Part shown: positions 38,604-46,136 of the stretch, in pieces
Numbering within the stretch: position 1 is the stretch's first letter
How the letters are laid out: each line of letters opens with the position of its first letter
NCBI RefSeq assembly: GCF_016907235.1
Contig: NZ_JAFBBO010000001.1
Span: 930,001 to 994,000 of the forward strand
Length of the DNA: 64,000 nt
Source: Oerskovia jenensis
GTDB lineage: Bacteria > Actinomycetota > Actinomycetes > Actinomycetales > Cellulomonadaceae
Reading direction: 5' to 3'
Notes under the pieces: generated by a model
Seen by the model: only the letters and a program-made list of their open reading frames with translations
Database searches by the model: none
What the model was told of the DNA's origin: nothing
Program-made: the position numbers and the translations under genes

Positions 38604-39887
38604 ATGGCCGAGTTCTCCGCCGAGGTCTTCCAGAACGAGTTCCTGTCCGAGGGCGCCACGGATGTGCACGCCATCGTGACGGTGACCGCCCGAGGGGCAG
38701 GTCAGGCGGGGGCCGCGACCTCGGGCGGCGGCGTCGCCGAGATCATCATGGTCGACACGTCCGGTTCGATGTCCGGGCGCAACATGGAGTCCGCCAAGTA
38801 CGCCGCGCAGGTCGCGGTCGACCAGATCCTCGACGGGACCTGGTTCGCGATCGTCGGCGGGAGCCACGTCGCGCAGCGCGCGTTCCCCTACCCCAACGCA
38901 CGCGTCGCGATGGTCCAGATGGAGCCCGCGGCGCGCGAGGAGGCCAAGCGCGCCATCGCCATGATGAGCCCCTCGGGCGGCACCGCGATGAGCACGTGGC
39001 TCCAGCTCGCGGCCCAGCTCTTCGACACCGTGCCCCAGGCCGCCCAGCGCCACGCGATCCTGCTGACGGACGGCAAGAACGAGTCCGAGCCGCGCGAGAA
39101 CCTGTCGCAGGTCGTGCGCGCCGTGACCGGGAAGTTCCAGTGCGACGCGCGCGGCGTCGGTTCGCGCTGGCAGGTCGACGAGCTGCGCGAGATCTCGACG
39201 GCCCTGCTCGGGACGGTCGACCTCATCGCCGACCCGAGCGAGATCGCGGCCGACTTCTCCTCGCTCGTCCAGAAGTCCATGTCGCGTGGCGTCGCCTCCG
39301 CGGACCTGCGCGTGTGGGCCCCGCAGGGCGCCCAGGTGCTGTTCGTGCGCCAGGTCGCCCCGACGGTCGAGGACCTCACGACGCGCCGCGCCGTGGTCAA
39401 CCCGTTGACCGGCTCGTACCCCACGGGGTCGTGGGGCGACGAGACGCGCGACTACCACGTGGCCGTGCGCGTGGCCTCGAAGCCCGTGGGCTCCGAGCAG
39501 CTCGCGGCGCGCGTCCAGCTCGCCGTGAACGGCGAGGTGGTCTCGTCGGGTCTGGTCAAGGCCAAGTGGTCCGACGACGGCGCGCTCACCACGCGCATCA
39601 ACCCGGAAGTCGCGCACTACACGGGTCAGGCCGAGCTCGCGTCCGCGATCCAGGAGGGCCTCGCGGCCAAGGCGGCAGGTGACGAGGCCACGGCGACCGT
39701 CAAGCTCGGGCGCGCCGTCCAGCTCGCGGCCGAGACCGGCAACGACGAGGCGACCTCGCGCCTGCGCAAGGTCGTCGAGATCGAGAGCGAGGAGCAGGGC
39801 ACCGTGCGCCTCAAGCGCAACACCGACAAGCTCGACGAGATGGCCCTCGACACCGCCTCGACCAAGACCACGCGGGTCAAGCGATGA
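38604..39887 (+). CDS. VWA-domain protein
   Basis: A 427-aa protein with a von Willebrand factor A domain at about 45-230. The MIDAS motif DTSGSMS places Asp51, Ser53 and Ser55, and the remaining metal ligands lie in the SGGTAMSTW and LLTDGKNESE segments. A beta-rich segment follows (230-340), then a helical C-terminus (TGQAELASAIQEGLAAKAAG, ATVKLGRAVQLAAETGNDE) resembling short TPR-like repeats. There is no signal peptide. The domain organisation matches VWA proteins of TerD/TelA-associated clusters. ATG 38604 has GAAGGAG ten bases upstream; the gap to the PP2C stop is 22 bases, the largest in the operon. Confidence 0.92.
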   Translation: MAEFSAEVFQNEFLSEGATDVHAIVTVTARGAGQAGAATSGGGVAEIIMVDTSGSMSGRNMESAKYAAQVAVDQILDGTWFAIVGGSHVAQRAFPYPNARVAMVQMEPAAREEAKRAIAMMSPSGGTAMSTWLQLAAQLFDTVPQAAQRHAILLTDGKNESEPRENLSQVVRAVTGKFQCDARGVGSRWQVDELREISTALLGTVDLIADPSEIAADFSSLVQKSMSRGVASADLRVWAPQGAQVLFVRQVAPTVEDLTTRRAVVNPLTGSYPTGSWGDETRDYHVAVRVASKPVGSEQLAARVQLAVNGEVVSSGLVKAKWSDDGALTTRINPEVAHYTGQAELASAIQEGLAAKAAGDEATATVKLGRAVQLAAETGNDEATSRLRKVVEIESEEQGTVRLKRNTDKLDEMALDTASTKTTRVKR

Positions 39888-40915
39888 GCGCGATCTGCCC
39901 CAACGGGCACGCCTCCGAGTCGACCGACTACTGCGACGTGTGCGGCGAGCCCATGGGGGCCGCGTCGAACGGCGCGTCGGCGGCCGTGGCCTCCGGGTCC
40001 GTCGGGGCCGCGGCCGGTGCTGCCGGCAGTGGTGGCGCGGCTGCGGGTGGCGAGCCCATCACGTGCCCGCACTGCTCGTTCCCGGCTGCGGCCGGTGCGC
40101 TGTTCTGCGAGAACTGCGGCTACGACTTCACGACGGGCTCGCTGCCCGAGCCCGCCGGGGCACCGTCGGCCGCGACCCCGGTGCCAGCCGGTGCGCCCGC
40201 CGGGTCGCCGGGGCCGCTCGATCCCCCGCCGTCGTCGCTCGACCTCGACCCGGTCGCACCTCCCGCGGGGTCGCCCGCGGCCGCGCCGTCGGCGGACCCG
40301 CTGTCGGCGCCTGCCGCGCTCACGCCGCCCGTCGGCGGCCCGGAGGCAGGTGACCCGTCGTCGGCCCCGGTCGCTGGTGGCGGCCCGGGAACCGGACCTC
40401 TCGTCGCTCCGGGCGCTCCTGCCGACCCGACCGCGGGCGAGGCGACGTCTGGGACGGGCGCAACGCCGTCGGGCACGGGGACGCACCTGCCGACCCCGCC
40501 CGTGCCGGGCGAGGACCAGTGGGTCGTCGAGGTGTGGATCGACCCCGACTGGTACCAGGCGCAGAAGGCCGAGGACCCGCTGCCGTCGGCCGGGCTGCCC
40601 GGTCTCGTGGTGCTGCGCGAGCGCAGCGTGCTCGTGGGACGCCCGTCGGTGTCGCGCAACATCCACCCGCAGATCGACTGCGGCGCCGACACCGGTGTCT
40701 CGCGGCGGCACTGCCAGCTCAACACCGACGGGCAGCGCTGGTGGGTCGAGGACCTCCAGTCGTCCAACGGGACCTACCTGAGCCCCGCGGGCGGCGAGCT
40801 GCCGATCGACCCGATCCCGGCCGGTCAGCGCCGCGAGGTCGCCGACGGCGACCGCATCTACCTCGGCGGCTGGACGCGGCTCGTGATCCGCAAGGCGCTG
40901 CCTGGGGAGGTCTGA
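39884..40915 (+). CDS. FHA-domain protein with N-terminal zinc ribbons
   Basis: A 343-aa protein. Residues 1-90 hold two zinc ribbons (CPNGH...CDVCG and CPHC...CENCG). Residues 90-205 are a Pro/Ala/Gly-rich linker. The C-terminal FHA domain (about 245-335) has the phosphothreonine-binding signature LVGRPSVSRN, DTGVSRRHCQL and DLQSSNGTYL. FHA domains bind pThr, so this is the expected reader of PknG phosphorylation. The mycobacterial PknG substrate GarA instead carries a phospho-site tail, which is not obvious here. ATG 39884 overlaps the VWA stop by ATGA. It is the last gene of the operon and a long palindrome follows. Confidence 0.92.
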   Translation: MSAICPNGHASESTDYCDVCGEPMGAASNGASAAVASGSVGAAAGAAGSGGAAAGGEPITCPHCSFPAAAGALFCENCGYDFTTGSLPEPAGAPSAATPVPAGAPAGSPGPLDPPPSSLDLDPVAPPAGSPAAAPSADPLSAPAALTPPVGGPEAGDPSSAPVAGGGPGTGPLVAPGAPADPTAGEATSGTGATPSGTGTHLPTPPVPGEDQWVVEVWIDPDWYQAQKAEDPLPSAGLPGLVVLRERSVLVGRPSVSRNIHPQIDCGADTGVSRRHCQLNTDGQRWWVEDLQSSNGTYLSPAGGELPIDPIPAGQRREVADGDRIYLGGWTRLVIRKALPGEV

Positions 40916-40984
40916 GCCTCGTGGTGTGACGGACGATGGCGACGAAGGCCGCCGTGGTTCAGCTCCGCTGGGGCGGGGTGTGGT

Positions 40985-41026
40985 GTGTTCGTGGATCACC
41001 CACAATTGTGGGTGATCCACGAACAC
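40985..41026. terminator. Perfect 42-nt palindrome between convergent operons
   Basis: Bases 40985-41005 and 41006-41026 are exact reverse complements (21 + 21) with no loop, centred on CAATTG. Beyond it, 40979-40984 and 41027-41032 pair again after a two-base bulge. It lies 70 bases after the FHA stop and 115 bases before the convergent XRE gene end. A bidirectional terminator is the simplest reading, though the loop-free AT centre also suits a cruciform or dimeric binding site. Confidence 0.6.
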
Positions 41027-41141
41027 CACATAGCGGCTGAGGCCGGGGGTGCGTCCTCCCCACGTGGTGCTACGCGGGCACGGCCTGTGCACCTGCGGCC
41101 AGGCGCGTGTTCACCGACATCCGCTCCCCCGCGGCCTGGAT

Positions 41142-41549
41142 CTACAGGAGCATCGCGGCCGAGGGGACGACCTTGCCCGTCATGTACGTCGAGAGTCGCG
41201 AGGGCGACGTGCCGACGTGCGCGGCGAACTCCTTGGCGCTCAGACCGGATCGCAGGAGGGCCTGACGCACCAGGCGCGCCACCCGGGCCTCCGGCCCTCT
41301 GCGAGCATCCGCCAGCACCTGAGCGAGCAGCATCGCGGCCCCGCTGTCGGCGTCGACGATGCTCAATGCCTCCTCCAGGTCGACGGCCACCGGACCGTCC
41401 GGGTCGGCCTGGACGGCCTGGACGGCTCGCGTGATACGACGCCAGTGCGGCAGGTAGCCGCGTTCGATCGCGGTGGAGATCCCCTCCACTCCCCACTCGG
41501 AGACGGGATCCTCCGGAGTAGCGTCGATGTTCCGGAATCGCAGCGCCAT
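41142..41549 (-). CDS. XRE-type HTH protein (C-terminal helix-turn-helix), antitoxin-like
   Basis: A 135-aa protein. The first part (MALRFRNIDATPEDPVSEWG) and a helical stretch from residue 25 to 85 are of an unnamed type that I have seen in actinobacterial HTH proteins. The HTH lies at the C-terminus, near 105-130 (GLSAKEFAAHVGTSPSRLST), ending in a short tail. ATG 41549 has GGGAG five bases upstream and lies one base from the TGA of the preceding gene, so the two are coupled. The pairing of a small unknown protein with an XRE protein resembles a toxin-antitoxin layout, although no toxin fold is visible. Confidence 0.8.
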   Translation of the reverse strand: MALRFRNIDATPEDPVSEWGVEGISTAIERGYLPHWRRITRAVQAVQADPDGPVAVDLEEALSIVDADSGAAMLLAQVLADARRGPEARVARLVRQALLRSGLSAKEFAAHVGTSPSRLSTYMTGKVVPSAAMLL

Positions 41550-41550
41550 C

Positions 41551-41796
41551 TCAGCTCCCTTCCTCGACCATCGCGCGCGCAACCTGCTGACAGACGTCGA
41601 CGACGCTCTGCCACTGCCACCAGCGAGAGTCCAGCCCCTTGTAGGTCGACAGGCGTCGAGTGACCGAGACGTCCTTCGGGTTCGGAGCCGCGAGCTGGAT
41701 CGCGACCTGGGTCGCTACGGGGCTCTCGTCATGGGCTCGGTCGCTGTAGTACTCGTCGATCCTCGCCAACGTCCCCGCGGCGTGGGGGATGCCCAT
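41551..41796 (-). CDS. Uncharacterised 81-aa partner of the XRE protein
   Basis: An 81-aa protein from ATG 41796, which follows GAGGGTGG with about seven bases. Its codon usage is normal from this point. The frame stays open further upstream to a GTG at 42003 (150 aa), but that part has atypical third-position composition and would run into the bioY promoter. The protein is mixed helical with a notable WWQWQSVVDVCQQVARAMV segment. It has no recognised domain. It is co-transcribed with the XRE gene (stop TGA one base before the XRE ATG). Its function is unknown; a regulatory or toxin-antitoxin role is inference. Confidence 0.6.
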   Translation of the reverse strand: MGIPHAAGTLARIDEYYSDRAHDESPVATQVAIQLAAPNPKDVSVTRRLSTYKGLDSRWWQWQSVVDVCQQVARAMVEEGS

Positions 41797-42028
41797 GCGA
41801 CAACCACCCTCAGGGGAAGCGCCTGCACCGTCCTCGCGCGATGCCATCGTGTATGCGCCGATCCCCCGAATCTGGTGGCGGCGCCTGGAGGTTTCCTCCA
41901 ACCGGTTGTCGACTTCCGCCAACGCACCCTGCTCTCCCTGATTCGTGGCGCCGACGCGCCGGCATCCCGTCTCCGACAAGAGTGGACTCGTGCCACCCGG
42001 CACCTCACGCCTTTCCCGAGGAGAACCC

Positions 42029-42739
42029 GTGGCCCGCCCAGTGCGCACCGCCCCGCCCGCAGACGTCCCCCCTGACGCGCCCGACGTGCCGACCGCGCCG
42101 CACCAGTCGGCCGCGGCCCCGGCCCCCGCGCCTTCCCGCTGGCACATCTCCGCAGCCGACGCGGCCCGCATCGCGACCTTCGCCGCGCTCACCGCGGTCC
42201 TCGGCATGCCGGGGAGCCTGGCCCTGTTCGGCAACGCCGTCCCGATCACGCTCCAGACCCTCGGCGTCATGCTCGCCGGTGCGCTCCTCGGCGCGTGGCG
42301 CGGCGCGCTCGCGATGCTCACGTTCCTGGCCCTGGTCGCGACGGGCCTCCCGCTCCTGTCGGGCGGCCGCGGCGGTCCCGGTGTCTTCGTGGGCCCGTCG
42401 GCCGGCTACCTGATCGGGTTCGTGGTGGGCGCCGCGGTGATCGGTCTGATCGTCGAGCGCTTCCGCACCCTGACGTTCTGGCGGGTCCTGGCTGCCAGCG
42501 TCGTGGGCGGCATGCTCGTCATGTACGCCCTGGGCATCCCGTTGCAGTCCCTCGTCACGGGCTTCTCGCTCCAGACGGTCGCGACCGGCTCGCTCATGTA
42601 CCTCCCGGGCGACCTCGTCAAGGCCGTGATCGCGGCCTCGGTCACGGTCGGCGTGGTCCGCGCCTACCCCGCGGCCTCCCCGCTGCGCCACGGTGCGAAG
42701 ACGCCGAAGACGCCGCCCGCCACGAGCCCCGCGGCCTGA
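42029..42739 (+). CDS. bioY: Biotin transporter S component BioY
   Basis: A 236-aa membrane protein of the BioY family, the substrate-binding S component of an ECF transporter. After a 40-residue disordered N-terminus, six hydrophobic helices are visible, including IATFAALTAVLGMPGSLALF, TLQTLGVMLAGALLGAWRGA, GPSAGYLIGFVVGAAVIGLI and LMYLPGDLVKAVIAASVTVG. The motif GNAVPITLQTLGVMLAG is characteristic of BioY. GTG 42029 has GAGGAGA about five bases upstream. It begins the bioY-ligase-thiolase-bioM-bioN group. Confidence 0.95.
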   Translation: MARPVRTAPPADVPPDAPDVPTAPHQSAAAPAPAPSRWHISAADAARIATFAALTAVLGMPGSLALFGNAVPITLQTLGVMLAGALLGAWRGALAMLTFLALVATGLPLLSGGRGGPGVFVGPSAGYLIGFVVGAAVIGLIVERFRTLTFWRVLAASVVGGMLVMYALGIPLQSLVTGFSLQTVATGSLMYLPGDLVKAVIAASVTVGVVRAYPAASPLRHGAKTPKTPPATSPAA

Positions 42740-42757
42740 TCGACCTACGATCCCCTC

Positions 42758-44191
42758 ATGCCCGTCGCCCACGCCGTCATCGCGCACGCCCGCAGCTCCG
42801 CAGGGGCGCGCTGCGCGCTGCGCTCCCCCGATCGCTCTCGCACCTACCGAGCCCTCGCCGCGGACGTCGCGGCAGGAGCGGAGTTCTTGCGGGCGACCGG
42901 GACGGTCGTGGGCGACGTCGTCGCGATCTCCCTGCCCGACCCGGTCGACCTCCTCACCGCTCTCCTCGCGGTCGACCTCGCGGGCGCGACGCCTCTCGTC
43001 TGCGACCACACGTGGTCGCGCGCCCAGCGCGCCGAGGTCCTGCGGACCATCGCCCCGGCGGGCTTCGTCGAGGTCCCGCTCCCGCGCGGCAGCGCCGGGG
43101 ACGCGCTCGCCCCGCTCAGCGGCCCGGTCGCGAGCAGCCTGCCCGACGACGTCGCTCCCCCCGAGCCCTCGGCATCGGCCCTCGCGTGGGCCGGGTTCTC
43201 GTCGGGGAGCACGGGTCGCCCGCGCGCGGTCGTCCGCACGCGTGGTTCCTGGACGGGCTCGTTCCCGGCTGCCGCGCGCCTCACGGGCACAAGGCCCGAG
43301 GACACCGTGCTGGTGCCGGGTCCGCTCGCGTCGTCGCTGTACTGCTTCGCGGCCGTGCACGCGCTCGCGACGGGAGCGTGCGTCCAGCTCGCCAAGGGCG
43401 ACGCCGCGATCACGACTGCCCTGGCGACCTCCGACGTCGTGCATCTCGTCCCCTCGGCGCTCGAACCGATCCTCGACGCGATCGAGGCGGGCGCCCCGAG
43501 CCGCCTGCGGACCGCCGTGGTCGGCGGCGCCTCGCTCCCCGCGGACGTGCGCGGGCGCGCGGCCCGCGCGGAGGTGGGCGTCGTGACGTACTACGGGGCC
43601 GTCGAGCTGTCGTTCGTCGCGATCGACACCGACGGCACGGGCCTGCGTCCCTTCCCCGGGGTCGAGGTCGAGGTGCGCGAGCTGCCGGGAGCGACGCTCG
43701 GCGAGGTCTGGGTGCGGTCGCCGTGGGTCGCGCAGGGGTACCTCGCCCGGGCGACCGGCCCGTTCCGCCGCGAGGGCGAATGGTGCACCGTCGGTGACCT
43801 CGCGCAGGTCCCCACCTCGGGGAGCGAGGGCACCCCGCTCGTCCTGCGTGGCCGCGGAGACGGCGCGATCCTCACGGGCGGTGCGACGGTCGTCCCGGAG
43901 GACGTCGAGGTCGTGCTGCGCGCGATCCCGGGCGTCGAGGACGTCGTGGTCGTCGGGACCCCGCACCGCCGGTTGGGCGCGGTCGTGACGGCCGTGGTGC
44001 AGTGCGCGGACCGGCCGGGGCTGCGCGCGCACCTCGAACGCGTGGCCCGGGCCTCGCTGTCCTCGGCCCAGCGCCCGCGCCACTGGTACGGCGTGCGCGA
44101 GCTGCCGCGGACGCCGTCGGGCAAGGCCGCGCGCGGTGCGATCAGCGAGGCGCTGCTGTCCGGCGAGGCGGCGTACGAGGCGCTGCGGTGA
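42758..44191 (+). CDS. AMP-forming acyl-CoA ligase family protein of the biotin operon
   Basis: A 477-aa ANL-superfamily adenylating enzyme. The P-loop motif FSSGSTGRPRAV is at about 148-160, the adenine motif YYGAVELSFVA near 280, and the C-terminal catalytic segment RELPRTPSGKAARG holds the acylation Lys near 461. The ligase family activates a carboxylic acid as acyl-AMP then acyl-CoA. Its length is below that of canonical long-chain ligases. The place between bioY and a thiolase resembles yhfT-yhfS next to bioY in Bacillus, where both belong to the biotin regulon but have no proven role. ATG 42758 is 18 bases after bioY. Its substrate is unknown. Confidence 0.88.
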   Translation: MPVAHAVIAHARSSAGARCALRSPDRSRTYRALAADVAAGAEFLRATGTVVGDVVAISLPDPVDLLTALLAVDLAGATPLVCDHTWSRAQRAEVLRTIAPAGFVEVPLPRGSAGDALAPLSGPVASSLPDDVAPPEPSASALAWAGFSSGSTGRPRAVVRTRGSWTGSFPAAARLTGTRPEDTVLVPGPLASSLYCFAAVHALATGACVQLAKGDAAITTALATSDVVHLVPSALEPILDAIEAGAPSRLRTAVVGGASLPADVRGRAARAEVGVVTYYGAVELSFVAIDTDGTGLRPFPGVEVEVRELPGATLGEVWVRSPWVAQGYLARATGPFRREGEWCTVGDLAQVPTSGSEGTPLVLRGRGDGAILTGGATVVPEDVEVVLRAIPGVEDVVVVGTPHRRLGAVVTAVVQCADRPGLRAHLERVARASLSSAQRPRHWYGVRELPRTPSGKAARGAISEALLSGEAAYEALR

Positions 44192-45375
44192 GCGCGTCGC
44201 CCGACTCCCCCGTCATCGTCGCCGCGCGGCGGACCTGGACCGGTACGGCGGGCCACGGGCATGCGGACCTCTCGGTGACCGACCTCGCCGCCCCCGTCCT
44301 GAGCGCGGCGCTCGCCGACCTCCCCGCGGCCCACGGCCTCGACGTGAGCGACGTCGTGCTCGGGAACTGCACGGGGCCGGGCGGGAACCTCGCACGCGTC
44401 GCGGTGCTCGCGGCCTCGCTGCGCGACCCGGACGGGCCGTTGACCGAGCACGTCCCCGGCGTCACGGTCGACCGGCAGTGCGGCAGCGGCCTGGCCGCGA
44501 TCCTGCTCGCGGCCCAGGGCGTCCGCGCCGGGGACGGCGACCTGGTGCTCGCCGGAGGGGTGGAGAGCGCCTCGACCTCTCCGCTGCGTGCCCACCGACC
44601 ACCCCGCGGATCGAGGGCCGAGCCGGTCCCGTACGACCGCGCCCCCTTCACCCCGGCCGAGCTCGGCGACCCGGACATGGGCGCCGCCGCCGACGCCCTG
44701 GCGCGCGAGCGGGGCATCGGCCGCGAGCGCCAGGACGCCTACGCCGCACGCTCGCACGCGCTCGCCCTCGCCGCCCACGCGGCGGGCCGCTTCGCCGAGG
44801 AGACCGTCCCTGTCGGGAGGCTCGCCCGCGACGAGCGCGCTCGCCCGCTCGACCGCGCGCTGCTCGCGCGCCTCCCGTCGGCGTTCACGCCGGGCGGCAC
44901 GGTGACGGCGGGCAACGCGAGCCCGATCAGCGACGGGGCCGCGGTCGTCGCGATCGTCCCGGAGCGCCTGCGTGCGCGCCTCGGGGTGCCCGGCCTGCGG
45001 CTCGTGGGCGGCGTGACGCGCGGCTGCGACCCGCGCCTGCCGGGCTGGGGTCCGGTCCCGGCCGTGCGCGAGCTCCTGGCCCGCACGGGCCGGAGCATCG
45101 ACGACCTCGCCGCGATCGAGCTCGTCGAGGCCTTCGCGGCGCAGGTCCTGGCATTCACGGGAGCGTTCTCCCTGCCCGACGACGACGCTCGCCTGTGCGC
45201 GGACGGCGGCGCCCTGGCGCTGGGGCACCCGTGGGCGGCGAGCGGAGCCGTGTCGGTCGTGCGGCTGTTCAGCAGGCTCGTGCGCGCGGGTGCCCCGGCG
45301 GGCTCGCTCGGTCTCACGGCCGCAGCCGTGGGCGGCGGCCTGGGTGTGGCCGGGTTGTTCGAGGTGGTCCGATGA
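44188..45375 (+). CDS. Thiolase-family protein lacking the second catalytic Cys
   Basis: A 395-aa thiolase fold. The nucleophile Cys98 is present in VDRQCGSGLAAI and the catalytic His347 in LGHPWAASGA. Two other conserved elements differ: the NEAFA loop reads VEAFA (Val313), and the second catalytic Cys of the CxGGGxG motif is Ala380 in TAAAVGGGLG. Without that base, ordinary condensation or thiolysis is unlikely or changed. Like its ligase neighbour it belongs to the biotin operon and is comparable to yhfS. GTG 44188 overlaps the ligase stop (GTGA) and its stop overlaps the bioM start (ATGA). Confidence 0.88.
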   Translation: MSASPDSPVIVAARRTWTGTAGHGHADLSVTDLAAPVLSAALADLPAAHGLDVSDVVLGNCTGPGGNLARVAVLAASLRDPDGPLTEHVPGVTVDRQCGSGLAAILLAAQGVRAGDGDLVLAGGVESASTSPLRAHRPPRGSRAEPVPYDRAPFTPAELGDPDMGAAADALARERGIGRERQDAYAARSHALALAAHAAGRFAEETVPVGRLARDERARPLDRALLARLPSAFTPGGTVTAGNASPISDGAAVVAIVPERLRARLGVPGLRLVGGVTRGCDPRLPGWGPVPAVRELLARTGRSIDDLAAIELVEAFAAQVLAFTGAFSLPDDDARLCADGGALALGHPWAASGAVSVVRLFSRLVRAGAPAGSLGLTAAAVGGGLGVAGLFEVVR

Positions 45376-46136
45376 GAGGGGCACGCATGCACAGGTCGAC
45401 CATCGAGAACCCGGCCCGGGATCCGGCGGCCGCCCCACCCGAGGTGGGCTGCGTCGTCGGGCTCGAGGACGTGCACGTGCGCCTGGGCGAGCGCGAGGTC
45501 CTGCGCGGGGTCACCACGGAGCTGCGCGAGCGGCGCATCGGGATCGTCGGCGCGAACGGCTCGGGGAAGAGCACCCTCGCGCGGCTGCTCAACGGGCTCG
45601 TCCTGCCCACGCGCGGCACCGTGCGGGTCGACGGCCTCGACACGCGACGCTCGGGGGCCCAGGTCAGGCGACGCGTCGGCTTCGTGTTCTCCGACCCCGA
45701 CGCGCAGATCGTCATGCCGACCGTCGCCGAGGACGTCGCCTACTCGCTGCGACGCAGCGAGCCCGACCGCGCCGCCCGCGACCGGCTCGTCGCGGACTGG
45801 CTCGCACGCCACGGGCTCGACGGCCACGCCGACCACCCCGCGCACCTGCTCTCGGGCGGCCAGAAGCAGCTCCTCGCGCTCACGTCGGTCCTCGTGACCT
45901 CGCCGCGCCTCGTCGTCGCCGACGAGCCCACGACCCTGCTCGACCTGCGCAACACGCGACGCGTCGCGGCGCTGCTGGCCGAGATCCCGCAGCAGGTCGT
46001 GCTCGTCTCGCACGACCTCGACCTCATGACGGGCTACGACCGCGTGCTCGTGGTCGACGAGGGCCGGGTCGTGGCCGACGACGAGCCCGTACCGGCCGTC
46101 GCGTACTACCGGCGGCTCCTGGACGACCGGCCGTGA
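45372..46136 (+). CDS. bioM: ECF biotin transporter ATPase BioM
   Basis: A 254-aa ABC ATPase: Walker A VGANGSGKST (Lys66), Q-loop region VFSDPDAQIVM, signature LLSGGQKQLL, Walker B LVVADEPTTLLD and the switch His in VSHDLDL. The Q-loop and tail are typical of ECF EcfA/BioM ATPases. ATG 45372 overlaps the thiolase stop by ATGA; an alternative ATG at 45387 also has a good GAGAGGGG six bases upstream. With BioY and BioN it forms the cobalt-type ECF complex that imports biotin at the cytoplasmic membrane. It is a single-ATPase, dedicated system. Confidence 0.93.
   Translation: MRGARMHRSTIENPARDPAAAPPEVGCVVGLEDVHVRLGEREVLRGVTTELRERRIGIVGANGSGKSTLARLLNGLVLPTRGTVRVDGLDTRRSGAQVRRRVGFVFSDPDAQIVMPTVAEDVAYSLRRSEPDRAARDRLVADWLARHGLDGHADHPAHLLSGGQKQLLALTSVLVTSPRLVVADEPTTLLDLRNTRRVAALLAEIPQQVVLVSHDLDLMTGYDRVLVVDEGRVVADDEPVPAVAYYRRLLDDRP

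Noticed and set aside
27900-40915. Type VII secretion locus
   Set aside because: The AAA+ ATPase and FHA protein recall ESX loci, but there is no FtsK/EccC ATPase, WXG100, EccD or mycosin gene in the operon.
41797-42003. N-terminal extension of the 81-aa cassette protein to GTG 42003
   Set aside because: It has a GGAAAGG upstream, but third-position GC is lower than in the rest of the gene and it would place the start 26 bases from the divergent bioY start, leaving no room for a bioY promoter. Kept only as an alternative.
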